In this document: piece after piece, positions 17,037 through 25,746 of the stretch
How positions within the stretch are numbered: the stretch's first letter is position 1
How the letters are laid out: every line of letters starts with the position of its first letter
Assembly (NCBI GenBank): GCA_900114885.1
Contig: FOUN01000001.1
Location: 248,001 to 312,000 of the forward strand
Reading direction: 5' to 3'
From: Psychrobacillus psychrodurans
Lineage (GTDB): Bacteria > Bacillota > Bacilli > Bacillales_A > Planococcaceae
DNA length: 64,000 nt
Notes under the pieces: model-generated
What the model saw: the letters and a program-made list of their open reading frames with translations, nothing else
The model's database searches: none
What the model was told of the DNA's origin: nothing
Made by a program: the position numbers and the translations under genes

Positions 17037-17378
17037 CTATTTCACCTCTTTCATCCTTTACTATTATGTCAATAATATCATTTGTTGAATATAATTTGTG
17101 AGAAAAAAGTAATGTTTCAGTAACGAAATGATGTAAATGTGACCGGTACTGGAGTTTCCAGAATAATTTATAGTGAATTGAGTATAAAATTAAATAAAAT
17201 CTATTATTCGTATGATAGAAAACACACACTAAATCGTAGTAGTAATTTGATGTGTAGATAAAACTATATTACCCTTGTAGCATATTAAAATAAGGTTGTA
17301 ATGTTTTTTAGGACAAAACTGAACCAATATAAAACGTGTGATATATTTAGGGTAGGGATTTATGAAAGGATGTTATTA
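17037..17378. other. Intergenic region with divergent promoters
   Basis: This AT-rich 342-bp gap separates the divergent GGDEF-EAL and topB genes. I see no repeat, no RNA structure and no convincing further gene. The short open frames in it lack ribosome sites. Confidence 0.6.
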
Positions 17379-19568
17379 ATGGCAAAACGTTTAGTGTTAG
17401 CAGAGAAACCATCTGTTGCACGTGATATTGCACGTGTACTTAAATGTGATAAAAAAGGAAATGGCTATTTAGAAGGCAAAGACTATATTGTTACTTGGGC
17501 TTTAGGGCATCTTGTAACCTTGGCAGATCCTGAGAGTTATGATGTGAAATATAAATCGTGGAATTTAGAAGATTTACCTATGCTACCCGATCACCTTAAA
17601 CTTACAGTTATAAAACAATCAGGAAAGCAATTCAATGCAGTGAAATCTCAACTTACTCGTGGAGACGTTAGTGAGATTATTATAGCAACTGACGCCGGTC
17701 GTGAGGGTGAATTAGTGGCGAGATGGATTATTGCAAAAGCAAAAGTAAATAAACCAATTAGACGACTATGGATATCATCTGTAACGGATAAAGCGATTAA
17801 AGATGGATTTACTAACTTAAAACCTGGTAAAGCATATGAAAACCTATACGCTTCAGCTGTAGCTCGCTCGGAGGCAGATTGGTATATTGGGTTAAATGCA
17901 AGTCGTGCATTAACTACAAAATTCAATGCGCAGCTAAACTGTGGAAGAGTACAAACTCCAGTCGTTGCTATTATTGCTAAGCGGGAAGAGGAGATTAAGC
18001 ACTTCAAAGCACAAACTTATTACGGAATAGAAGCGCAAACTATTGATAAGTTAAAGCTTACTTGGCAAGATGCTCAAGGAAATAGCCGGAGCTTCGATAA
18101 AGAAAAAATTGATGCGATTGTAAAAAAACTAGGCAATACTAATGCGACGGTGACGGAAATTGAAAGGAAACCAAAGAAAACATATTCACCTGGTCTATAT
18201 GATCTAACTGAACTTCAGCGTGATGCCAATAAAATCTTTGGTTTTTCTGCAAAAGATACATTAAATATAATGCAAAAGCTGTATGAACAGCACAAAGTAT
18301 TAACATATCCAAGAACAGATTCACGTTTCATCTCGACAGATATTGTTGGAACGCTTGCTGAACGTCTTAAAGCTTGTGGTATAGGGGAATATCGCTTGCT
18401 AACCAATAAGATTTTAAAAAGACCTATAAAAGCTTCGAAAACGTTTGTCGATGATAGCAAAGTCAGTGATCATCATGCGATTATTCCAACAGAAGGCTAT
18501 GTAAATTTCTCAGCTTTTAATGATAAAGAACGCAAAATTTACGATTTAGTAGTAAAACGCTTCTTAGCAGTATTATTCCCGGCATTTGAATACGAGCAAT
18601 TAACTCTTCGTGCAAAAATCAGTGATGAAAAATTCGTTGCTAGTGGGAAAACTATTTTATCAAGTGGTTGGAAAGAAGTATATGAAAATCGATTCGAAGA
18701 CGATGATACTTCGGAAGACTTAAAAGAACAAATTCTACCTCGTATAGAAAAAGGGAATACTTTAAACGTAACATTAATTGCGCAGATTTCAGGACAAACA
18801 AAGCCACCTGCTCGTTTTAATGAAGCAACATTACTATCGGCAATGGAAAATCCGTCGAAGTTTATGGAAACACAAAATAAAAACCTTGCTGAAACATTGA
18901 AATCCACTGGTGGATTGGGTACTGTCGCAACACGTGCAGACATTATCGAAAAGTTATTTAATTCATTTTTAATGGAGAAAAAAGGAAAGGATATATACCT
19001 AACTTCAAAAGGAAAACAGCTGCTTGATTTAGTCCCGGAAGAATTAAAATCTCCTACACTTACGGCTAAGTGGGAGCAAAAACTTGAAGCTATTGCTAAT
19101 GGCAAACTGAAAAAAGAAGTATTTATATCAGAAATGAAAAACTACACAAAAGAAATCGTATCGGAGATTAAAGGTAGCGATAAAAAATACAAGCACGATA
19201 ACATATCCACGAAATCTTGCCCAGATTGCGGAAAACCAATGCTTGAAGTAAACGGTAAAAAAGGCAAAATGCTTGTATGTCAGGATCGCGAATGTGGACA
19301 TCGTAAAAATGTAGCCCGTGTTACCAACGCTCGATGCCCACAGTGTAAAAAGAAATTAGAACTTCGTGGGGAAGGAGAAGGTCAAATTTTCGTATGTAAA
19401 TGTGGTCATCGAGAGAAATTATCTGCTTTTGAAGCGCGCCGTAAAAAAGAGGGTGGCGGTAAAGTAGATAAAAAATCTGTTCAGAAGTATTTGAAACAAC
19501 AAGATAAAGAAGAAGAGCCGATTAATAATGCTTTTGCAGATTTATTAAAAGGGATGAAATTTGATTAG
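17379..19568 (+). CDS. topB: DNA topoisomerase III
   Basis: A 729-residue type IA topoisomerase that relaxes and decatenates DNA through a single-strand break. The Toprim motif DAGREGE is near residue 105. The catalytic Tyr lies in LTYPRTDSRF at about residue 310. The C-terminus (after about 600) has two Cys4-type zinc clusters: CPDC with CQDREC, and CPQC with CKC. The length fits Bacillus TopB (727). The start at 17379 (MAKRLVL) is chosen because AAAGGA lies eight bases upstream; the frame is open further upstream. A long perfect-stem terminator follows. Confidence 0.95.
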   Translation: MAKRLVLAEKPSVARDIARVLKCDKKGNGYLEGKDYIVTWALGHLVTLADPESYDVKYKSWNLEDLPMLPDHLKLTVIKQSGKQFNAVKSQLTRGDVSEIIIATDAGREGELVARWIIAKAKVNKPIRRLWISSVTDKAIKDGFTNLKPGKAYENLYASAVARSEADWYIGLNASRALTTKFNAQLNCGRVQTPVVAIIAKREEEIKHFKAQTYYGIEAQTIDKLKLTWQDAQGNSRSFDKEKIDAIVKKLGNTNATVTEIERKPKKTYSPGLYDLTELQRDANKIFGFSAKDTLNIMQKLYEQHKVLTYPRTDSRFISTDIVGTLAERLKACGIGEYRLLTNKILKRPIKASKTFVDDSKVSDHHAIIPTEGYVNFSAFNDKERKIYDLVVKRFLAVLFPAFEYEQLTLRAKISDEKFVASGKTILSSGWKEVYENRFEDDDTSEDLKEQILPRIEKGNTLNVTLIAQISGQTKPPARFNEATLLSAMENPSKFMETQNKNLAETLKSTGGLGTVATRADIIEKLFNSFLMEKKGKDIYLTSKGKQLLDLVPEELKSPTLTAKWEQKLEAIANGKLKKEVFISEMKNYTKEIVSEIKGSDKKYKHDNISTKSCPDCGKPMLEVNGKKGKMLVCQDRECGHRKNVARVTNARCPQCKKKLELRGEGEGQIFVCKCGHREKLSAFEARRKKEGGGKVDKKSVQKYLKQQDKEEEPINNAFADLLKGMKFD

Positions 19569-19570
19569 CT

Positions 19571-19628
19571 AGAATCTAAAAATGGATTGTGTCATTATTT
19601 GACCAATCCATTTTTAGATTCTTATTTT
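19571..19628 (+). terminator. Rho-independent terminator of topB
   Basis: A perfect 19-bp stem (19571-19589 with 19604-19622) and a 14-base loop. The T-tract is short (TATTTTG). Confidence 0.85.
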
Positions 19629-19777
19629 GCTTTATGCAGTATTCTTAATGGATTACTTGAAGATGACGGAGGAACTTGGGAACTTAATGCATTCGCCAAG
19701 ATTCCATTATTGGCATTCTTATATATCGGATGATTGATTGAACTAGATGAGTTGAAGAAGTATTGAAGATTAATAAG

Positions 19778-19805
19778 TTATCAACATTGTGGATAAGTTG
19801 TGGAA
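19778..19805. promoter_or_regulatory. Cluster of DnaA boxes
   Basis: TTATCAACA (19778-19786, one mismatch) and TGTGGATAA (19788-19796, a perfect DnaA box on the minus strand) are one base apart. A third partial box (TGTGGAAAT) follows. The surrounding 350-bp gap between topB and the DUF421 gene is otherwise noncoding. Confidence 0.5.
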
Positions 19806-19923
19806 ATATTCTAAAAATATTTGTAGAAAAAACAATTTTAAGACATAAAGTTCACCAAAAACGATGTTGGCAGTGGAAATTGATAAAACCTATTAAGCGC
19901 AGCTACAGTAAAATTTAAATGAT

Positions 19924-20541
19924 TTATTGAAGATGCTCATCTATGTGTTGGTGATGTCCATTTTTTATTTCAGAAAAAATATTAGGAGCTGTATTGTTTG
20001 TTTGTGGACTTTTTTGAATGTTAATTTGGTTAAATTGAATTAAAACAGTGTCTAAAGTGTTTTGAATTTTTTCGATATCTTCCTTTGTTGCAAACTTCTT
20101 TTTTTCGATTAGAGAATATCCTAATTGACCACTGGGTTCTAGAGTTGCCCACTGTACATCAGAAATTTTTTCTATTCCGTTTTGTCGTAATCTCATTTCA
20201 AGCTTGTCAACAGTGAGTCGCATCTTATATAAATTTTTCTCTTTTAGTTTTCCATTTTCAATAATGATTTTTGACTTACCTGTGAAAAATGTCTCTGTAA
20301 AGTCCCATTTTGTCTGGATAAATTCAATAATTATTAAAGTTATTACGAGAATGGCTGCAAGAAAAAAAGTAGTCCAAACACTTTTATTTGCAATAGGTTG
20401 TATTAAGAGTGTCCCGATTGAAATCATAATAACAGTTTGTGATATTGTCATTTGAGAAATCGATCTTCTTCCAGAAAAACGTATTAGCAGTATACCAACA
20501 ACAATAATTAGAATTGATTTCCATATTAAATTAAAGTCCAT
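19924..20541 (-). CDS. DUF421 family membrane protein
   Basis: A 205-residue protein with three N-terminal membrane helices (about 1-85), followed by a DUF421 domain (KSKIIIENGKLKEKNLYKMRLT). The family (YetF/YkjA/YrbG group) is linked to spore or envelope functions in Bacillus, but its biochemical role is unknown. The C-terminus is unusually rich in Asn and His (NGHHQHIDEHLQ). No close neighbour is on the same strand. Confidence 0.85.
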   Translation of the reverse strand: MDFNLIWKSILIIVVGILLIRFSGRRSISQMTISQTVIMISIGTLLIQPIANKSVWTTFFLAAILVITLIIIEFIQTKWDFTETFFTGKSKIIIENGKLKEKNLYKMRLTVDKLEMRLRQNGIEKISDVQWATLEPSGQLGYSLIEKKKFATKEDIEKIQNTLDTVLIQFNQINIQKSPQTNNTAPNIFSEIKNGHHQHIDEHLQ

Positions 20542-20650
20542 ATTTCATATCCCTCTATTATTTTTTAAAGTATTAGTATGTTCCTTTTTGCAAAGCATAG
20601 CTAATTATTAAAATTACACATCTTCTTGTTTAGAAAAAGATGTTGTATTA

Positions 20651-20815
20651 TCAAGTATGTTTTAACGGAGTATCTAATTCAAAGTCGATTTTTAAAAGTA
20701 GTAATGCACCTTTCAAGAGTTCAATATCAATAAGGATTTGCTCTTTAATTAGGAAGTTAGGGCATTTGTAATAATCTTCTATTAAACGTTTAATTTCATG
20801 AACAACTAATTCCAT
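20651..20815 (-). CDS. Small hypothetical protein, 54 residues
   Basis: A short frame translates from ATG at 20815 to a stop at 20651, beginning MELVVHEIKRLIEDYYKC. It is preceded by AAAGGAG about ten bases upstream, a good ribosome site. The product is amphipathic and mostly helical, rich in Leu and Ile, and I do not recognise it. It lies between the DUF421 gene and the small gene at 20953-21132, all on the minus strand. Confidence 0.65.
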   Translation of the reverse strand: MELVVHEIKRLIEDYYKCPNFLIKEQILIDIELLKGALLLLKIDFELDTPLKHT

Positions 20816-20952
20816 AGATACTTTCTCCTTTTGGTAGTTCTATTTTCTTAATATGAACCATAACAGGGTTATATAAATTTAGTGGTTTTGAAAATCTGAA
20901 AAAGACATCATAAATCGATTAAAGAACATCTCAATATATAAGAAGACCTTTT

Positions 20953-21132
20953 TCAAGGTCTAATGAGTTTTAATTCGCTATTCACATGTTCACGAACAAG
21001 TAGTAATTCAATTACATCTTGCGCTGAATAAGAATATGAAGAATGCTCAGGTACAAGTTCGTTGAATTGTCTAACAATGTCATTCAGAGTTTCAACATAA
21101 AAATCATTTAAGGTTAATTCAAATTTAGTCAA
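20953..21132 (-). CDS. Small hypothetical protein, 59 residues
   Basis: The frame encodes about 59 residues from a TTG at 21132, preceded by GAAGAAGGTG, the best ribosome site available. The frame is open to 21168, but the ATG there lacks a ribosome site. The sequence (TKFELTLNDFYVETLND, then SYSAQDVIELLLVREHV) looks helical and soluble. The family is not recognised. The stop lies within a small hairpin (20944-20961). Confidence 0.55.
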   Translation of the reverse strand: MTKFELTLNDFYVETLNDIVRQFNELVPEHSSYSYSAQDVIELLLVREHVNSELKLIRP

Positions 21133-21309
21133 AGTGTTCACCTTCTTCTTTTTTGGAAGTATGAACATTTCAGGTGAAATTTATTCAATAGCAATTGGGA
21201 GCAGTGAATAATCGGAGTAATCGACAGGCTTACCAGACTGAGTTCGGCTCTAGTTAACTTGGAACAACAGTATTTCTTGAATAAAATACTTCCATTCGAG
21301 AAACATTTG

Positions 21310-21326
21310 CACTACAATGAGTAGTG
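21310..21326. promoter_or_regulatory. BlaI/CopY-type operator upstream of the regulator
   Basis: CACTAC-AATGA-GTAGTG is a perfect inverted repeat just before the BlaI-like gene. It covers TACAAT, a likely -10 box. A related palindrome lies before bdbD. Confidence 0.65.
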
Positions 21327-21341
21327 TGAGGTGATAAATTG

Positions 21342-21755
21342 ATGTTGATTAGAAAGTTTAAAATTAATGAAAGTGGATTAAACCGCTTTTTTGGCCCTCT
21401 AGAAGCTAAAATTATGGATATTCTCTGGAATGACGTAGAAATGACGATAAAGGATGTTCAGCAAGTTTTAGATAAGGAAAAGATGACTAACTTTAATACA
21501 GTGATGACGGTTATGAACCGCTTAGTTGAAAAAGGGATTCTTGAAAAGCGGGCAGAAGGTAGGTCATCTCTTTATAAGCCTGTTCAGTCAAGAGTTGAAT
21601 TTTTGAGTCAGCAGTCAAAAGAAATGACAAATGAATTAATGGATGAGTTCGGGAATGTCGTTGTCAGTCATATGTTAGACGCGCTAGAAGATGTAGATGA
21701 TGATTTAGTTGCTAAGCTCGAGCAAAAAATTAAAGAATTGAAAAAGGATATGTAG
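21342..21755 (+). CDS. BlaI/MecI/CopY family repressor
   Basis: A 137-residue winged-helix protein. The N-terminus (KINESGLNRFFGPLEAKIMDILW) and the recognition helix segment (NFNTVMTVMNRLVEKGILEK) match BlaI/MecI/CopY repressors. The C-terminal helices form the dimer interface. The start ATG at 21342 is preferred over the TTG three bases earlier because of the distance to GAGGTGA. It is followed 3 bp later by an M56 peptidase gene, the usual BlaR1-like partner. A palindrome overlaps its probable promoter, so autorepression is likely. Confidence 0.9.
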   Translation: MLIRKFKINESGLNRFFGPLEAKIMDILWNDVEMTIKDVQQVLDKEKMTNFNTVMTVMNRLVEKGILEKRAEGRSSLYKPVQSRVEFLSQQSKEMTNELMDEFGNVVVSHMLDALEDVDDDLVAKLEQKIKELKKDM

Positions 21756-21758
21756 TGT

Positions 21759-22607
21759 ATGTCTAAACGTCAATCTTCATTTATATTTTTCTTGTCACTT
21801 GCCACCTCAGGAACGATTTTTATTCAAATGGCTTTATATGTCCTGTCTATGTTGGCTGGTTGGAACGTCAAATTTAATATTGTGGTAGTTTGTCATAGCT
21901 GGTTGAAGGGAATCGGACTGTCTTCACTTGAATATGCACTTGATGCACTCGTAATCTATACGCTGTTGCTCACCATTTGGCAAATAAGTTCTCAATTTTT
22001 CTATTCTTTACGATTGAAAAGACATTTTGAACGATATAAAGATAATTTGCTCACGAACAATATGAACCAAACACATAGTAGCGGGGAAAAAGATATCATT
22101 ATCGTATCGAATCCTGCGCCAATAGCTATAACCATGGGATTCGTAAAGCCCCAAATTGTTATATCAACAGGATTGATAAGCATACTAACGGATGATGAGT
22201 TAAAAGCTGTCATTTCTCACGAGATGTATCATAAGAACAATCGTGATCCTTTAAAAATATTTATACTTTCACTTTGTGGATCCACAATTGGATACATCCC
22301 GATTCTAAAGTGGTTCAATCATCAGTATAGAATTATTAAGGAAGTATTAGCAGATGAATTTGCTATTAATAAACAGGAGACATCTGTGAACTTAGGTAGT
22401 GCATTATTGAAGATGTTGAAAGTTGGCAAGCAAGAAAAAATGCCATTTGCTTATGCATCATTTGCGGATACATCTGTAAATTACCGGATTGAGTATATAT
22501 TAGATCCATTAAAGGATGTTCGGTGGCAGGTTCCATTAAAAAAAGCATTTTTGTCATTAGCCATATTTGTTTTGATATGTGCATTTTTTATTTACGCTCT
22601 TGCGTAA
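21759..22607 (+). CDS. M56 family membrane metallopeptidase (BlaR1-like, no sensor domain)
   Basis: A 282-residue membrane protein with about four hydrophobic segments and the M56 zinc motif HEMYH at residues 154-158. In BlaR1/MecR1 this peptidase inactivates the repressor when an external penicillin-binding domain senses drug. Here that C-terminal sensor is missing: the protein ends with one membrane helix and only a few further residues. It therefore probably senses something else, or needs a partner. It follows the repressor gene by 3 bp and precedes the disulfide cassette. Confidence 0.85.
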   Translation: MSKRQSSFIFFLSLATSGTIFIQMALYVLSMLAGWNVKFNIVVVCHSWLKGIGLSSLEYALDALVIYTLLLTIWQISSQFFYSLRLKRHFERYKDNLLTNNMNQTHSSGEKDIIIVSNPAPIAITMGFVKPQIVISTGLISILTDDELKAVISHEMYHKNNRDPLKIFILSLCGSTIGYIPILKWFNHQYRIIKEVLADEFAINKQETSVNLGSALLKMLKVGKQEKMPFAYASFADTSVNYRIEYILDPLKDVRWQVPLKKAFLSLAIFVLICAFFIYALA

Positions 22608-22623
22608 ATTTTTATCACTTTAC

Positions 22624-22638
22624 ACTACATAATGTAGT
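22624..22638. promoter_or_regulatory. BlaI/CopY-type operator upstream of bdbD
   Basis: ACTACATAATGTAGT is a perfect 15-bp palindrome with the TACA/TGTA core expected for this repressor family. It lies between the M56 and bdbD genes. CATAAT inside it could be a -10 box. Confidence 0.65.
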
Positions 22639-22665
22639 TTTAATTCAAAAAGAGGAGTGTTTTAT

Positions 22666-23307
22666 TTGTCTAAGAAAATATTTTGGTTCATCGGTGTTTT
22701 GGCAGTATGCCTGATTGCTATAGTCATGTTAACGAATGCTAAAGAAGACTCAGTAGTAATAGATTACGAGGGGCAACCATTTCTAGGAGAAGAGTCTGCA
22801 CCAGTTGAGATAGTTGAATTTGGTGATTATAAATGTCCGCACTGTGGAGAATTTAATAGCACACTCCTGCCGATGATTAACGAGGAATTAGTAGAAACAG
22901 GTAAAGCAAAATTTTACTTTATGAATTATTCGTTTATCGCAGCAGATTCGACTACGTCAGCACAATTTGCGGAATCGGTTTATCAAGAACTAGGTAACGA
23001 GAAATTCTGGGAGTTCCATCATCTTCTATTCGAAAATCAAACGAACGAGTCAGGTCAAGAGAATTTAATGTCAGATGAGTTTTTGAGTGCGGTTTTAGCA
23101 GAAGTTGCAACTCAGGAAGAAGTTGAAAAAGTGAGGCTTGCCTTCAGTGAAGGAAAAGCAAAGGATGCCTGGGATAAAGATATGAGTACAGCAAATAATC
23201 TGGGTGTCAATTCGACGCCAACAATTTATATTGGTGGTAAAGAATTTACTGGACAAACCATGGATGATTTTGTGGAAATGGTAGATGAGTCAGAAGATGG
23301 TAAATAA
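22666..23307 (+). CDS. bdbD: DsbA-family thiol-disulfide oxidoreductase
   Basis: A 213-residue thioredoxin-fold protein anchored by an N-terminal helix (residues about 4-22) and acting outside the membrane. The active site is CPHC at residues 57-60. The cis-Pro loop STPT is near 180. It introduces disulfides into exported proteins and is recharged by BdbC, encoded next. The start is taken as TTG at 22666, eight bases after GGAG. A GTG at 22657 lies in the ribosome site itself. It overlaps bdbC. Confidence 0.9.
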   Translation: MSKKIFWFIGVLAVCLIAIVMLTNAKEDSVVIDYEGQPFLGEESAPVEIVEFGDYKCPHCGEFNSTLLPMINEELVETGKAKFYFMNYSFIAADSTTSAQFAESVYQELGNEKFWEFHHLLFENQTNESGQENLMSDEFLSAVLAEVATQEEVEKVRLAFSEGKAKDAWDKDMSTANNLGVNSTPTIYIGGKEFTGQTMDDFVEMVDESEDGK

Positions 23308-23701
23308 ACCACTTCTCTTAGCATGGATAACGTCAATTATAGCGATGTTAGGTAGCTTATTTTTTAGTGAACGGATGGGATTTATACCATGTACGCTCTG
23401 CTGGTATCAGCGAATTTTGATGTATCCACTTGTCATTTTCTTAGGTATCGCTTTTTACCAGAATGACGGAAAGATTTATAAGTATATTCTTCCGCTGTCA
23501 GTGATTGGAATGCTAGTATCAAGTTATCATTATGCACTGCAAAAAATTCCTTCTTTAAGTGAGTTCAGTGCATGTACAAACGGAGTTCCATGTTCAGGAC
23601 AATATATCAATTGGTTTGGTTTTGTAACAATTCCATTTTTGGCATTCATTGCATTTACATTTATAACAGGAATGATGCTAGTGCTGTGGAAACGCAATTA
23701 A
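23297..23701 (+). CDS. bdbC: Disulfide bond formation protein, DsbB family
   Basis: A 134-residue membrane protein with four helices. It has the quinone-coupled Cys pair CTLC at residues 32-35 and a second Cys pair (ACTNGVPC) in the outer loop, then SGQYINWFGF. It reoxidises BdbD. The start at 23297 (MVNKPLLL) aligns best with Bacillus BdbC; an in-frame ATG at 23285 is also possible, and both have weak ribosome sites. It overlaps the end of bdbD, so translation is coupled. Confidence 0.9.
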   Translation: MVNKPLLLAWITSIIAMLGSLFFSERMGFIPCTLCWYQRILMYPLVIFLGIAFYQNDGKIYKYILPLSVIGMLVSSYHYALQKIPSLSEFSACTNGVPCSGQYINWFGFVTIPFLAFIAFTFITGMMLVLWKRN

Positions 23702-23728
23702 GTCATTAAAGAAGGGGTAGCCATAACG

Positions 23729-24262
23729 ATGGATAAAAAGAAAAAGCGCTTCTATATGCGTACAATTATTTTAGCTTTAATGGTAGTGGCGATTGTTTTT
23801 ACTATTTATACAAATTTAACGAAGGAGAAAACCGCGTTAATACAGGTAGGGGATGATGCTCCAGATTTTGCCCTTGTGGATATGAATGGAGAAAAACATC
23901 AACTATCCGATTATAAAGGTAAAGGAGTCTTCCTAAATTTTTGGGGAACCTGGTGTAAACCATGCGAACGAGAATTTCCACTTATGGATAAACAATATCA
24001 AGTATATAAAGACCAGGGACTAGAAATATTGGCGGTAAATATAGGAGAGTCTGATTTTGCGGTTCAAAAATTTATAGATCGTAAAGGATTAACTTTTCCA
24101 GTACTAATCGATGACAAAAAAAGTGTGATGGAAACTTACAAAATTAATCCTTTACCAACCACCTTACTTATCAACCCAAATGGTAAAATAGAGAAAGTCA
24201 TCACAGGGGAAATGAGTGAAGAAATGATTAAGGATTATATGGAACAAATTATTCCTATCTAA
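23729..24262 (+). CDS. resA: ResA-type thiol-disulfide oxidoreductase
   Basis: A 177-residue thioredoxin-like protein with an N-terminal membrane anchor (about 10-28) and a soluble domain outside the cell. The active site is C76-x-x-C79 (WCKPC). The motif PDFALVDMNGEKHQL and the PLPTTLLI loop match ResA/TlpA proteins, which reduce apocytochrome c. Its place behind bdbD-bdbC is unusual compared with the resABCDE operon, so the name rests on similarity and its substrate may differ. A terminator follows. Confidence 0.85.
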   Translation: MDKKKKRFYMRTIILALMVVAIVFTIYTNLTKEKTALIQVGDDAPDFALVDMNGEKHQLSDYKGKGVFLNFWGTWCKPCEREFPLMDKQYQVYKDQGLEILAVNIGESDFAVQKFIDRKGLTFPVLIDDKKSVMETYKINPLPTTLLINPNGKIEKVITGEMSEEMIKDYMEQIIPI

Positions 24263-24290
24263 TTCGAACGAGAAATCTAAATATATTAGA

Positions 24291-24329
24291 ATAAGCCTCC
24301 GAAAGAGCGACTTCGGAGGCTTATTTTTA
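24291..24329 (+). terminator. Rho-independent terminator of the bdb/resA operon
   Basis: A 13-bp stem (24291-24303 with 24312-24324) and five T. Confidence 0.9.
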
Positions 24330-24477
24330 TAGAACTAAAGACCTAAAGTCGGCAAATTTTACCAAAAAAATATTTGAGTCTTTGTGCATATCCATTCTAT
24401 GACAAAAGTAAGATTGAATATTTTGCGAAAGTGGTAAAATGTTAAGAAGGACAATTATATGGAAAGAGGTGGAAAAT

Positions 24478-25158
24478 ATGACGTTAGTAAGAGCAACTGG
24501 TAATGGCACTTCCAATACAATAGCAGAGATAGAGCAACGAAAGCGTGTTTTTCAACGAAAAGATGTAGGACAAACTTATCGCAAAAACGCTGAGTTTTAT
24601 CAGCCTAAAAAAAATCCAGCCTTAGATGAGTTAGAGGAATTATTACTTGGGAATAAGGAAAAAGAAAATGATTCTCCTGAAGTAAGTGCAGCTGTTAAAG
24701 AATTTCAGCAACTTGAAAAAAATAAAAGTATGCTAGATATTAAAGGCCCTTCTATGCCTGTACAAACAATTGGTGGACCAACACCCGAGAAAACGATTGA
24801 ACTATTGGAAGAAGTTCGAAGTGCAGCTCTTGCTTCTGATGAACCGTCTCCAAATGAGTTGCGAGTGGCAGCTAGTGCTACTGCGAAAATTCAGACAGTC
24901 CAATCACAAATCTCATTAAACCAAGAAGCCACTAGACAGGTTGAGGTTGAAGCTAAGAGGCAAAGAGAAAATGAGGCAGCGGTATCCAATCGTTCTGTTC
25001 AATCCGACTTTCAATCTCCTAAAATACCGAGAGAAAATTTGGAGAATCTGCAGAAGAGAAGATTTAAAGAACAAGCTATTGCGAAATACTCACTTCAAGT
25101 ACACATGAAAAAGTATGGTTTCACTGACCAACAGCCAAGTTTCTTCCTTATAGCTTAA
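24478..25158 (+). CDS. Hypothetical protein, 226 residues, charged and disordered
   Basis: The start at 24478 (MTLVRATGNGTS) is supported by AAAGAGGTGG directly in front. The protein is hydrophilic and has no membrane segment or signal peptide. It is rich in Glu, Gln and Lys, with long stretches that look like coiled coil or disorder, and a short hydrophobic tail (SFFLIA). I cannot assign a family. It lies 16 bp before ybaK and may share its transcript. Confidence 0.65.
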   Translation: MTLVRATGNGTSNTIAEIEQRKRVFQRKDVGQTYRKNAEFYQPKKNPALDELEELLLGNKEKENDSPEVSAAVKEFQQLEKNKSMLDIKGPSMPVQTIGGPTPEKTIELLEEVRSAALASDEPSPNELRVAASATAKIQTVQSQISLNQEATRQVEVEAKRQRENEAAVSNRSVQSDFQSPKIPRENLENLQKRRFKEQAIAKYSLQVHMKKYGFTDQQPSFFLIA

Positions 25159-25174
25159 GAAGGAGCATTCGAAC

Positions 25175-25657
25175 ATGAGCAAAAAACAAAAAACAAATGC
25201 AGTTCGGAAATTAGAGCAACAGAAAATTACGTTCGAATTAATTGAATACGAGCTCACTGGAGATCAAGTAGACGGGGTAACTGTAGCGGATAAAATAGGC
25301 TATCCCGTTTTTGTTGTGTATAAAACATTACTTGTTACTGCTGGAACTAATAAGCATTTTGTTTGTATTATTCCTGTACATAAGGAGTTGAATTTAAAAG
25401 AAGTAGCTCAAGCAGTCGGTGAGAAAAAAGTAGAGCTTTTGTCGTTAAAAGAATTGTTACCGACCACTGGGTATATTAGAGGTGGATGCTCCCCGATTGG
25501 TATGAAGAAACTATTTCCAACATGGATAGACACAAGCGCAGAGAGCCTTGATTTTATACTTGTTAGTGGTGGGAAAATCGGTCTTCAGATAAAACTAAGC
25601 GTCAAAGATTTACTTCAACTCACGAATGGACGAATTGCAACAATAATTAAAATGTAA
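25175..25657 (+). CDS. ybaK: YbaK/EbsC-family Cys-tRNA(Pro) deacylase
   Basis: A 160-residue YbaK-fold protein that clears cysteine from mischarged tRNA(Pro) in trans. The conserved segment VDGVTVADKIG, the VFKT-like VYKTLLV, the RGGCSPIGMKK loop and the C-terminal VSGGKIGLQI match the family closely. A strong GAAGGAG ribosome site precedes the ATG. Length is as usual (about 155-160). Confidence 0.92.
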   Translation: MSKKQKTNAVRKLEQQKITFELIEYELTGDQVDGVTVADKIGYPVFVVYKTLLVTAGTNKHFVCIIPVHKELNLKEVAQAVGEKKVELLSLKELLPTTGYIRGGCSPIGMKKLFPTWIDTSAESLDFILVSGGKIGLQIKLSVKDLLQLTNGRIATIIKM

Positions 25658-25746
25658 TCGTTTCTTTAAAACATCGTTATAATTGACCTACTATATACTG
25701 GAGACTTTATATGTAGTTTTCAGAAACGGGAAGTAGGTGAAATAAA

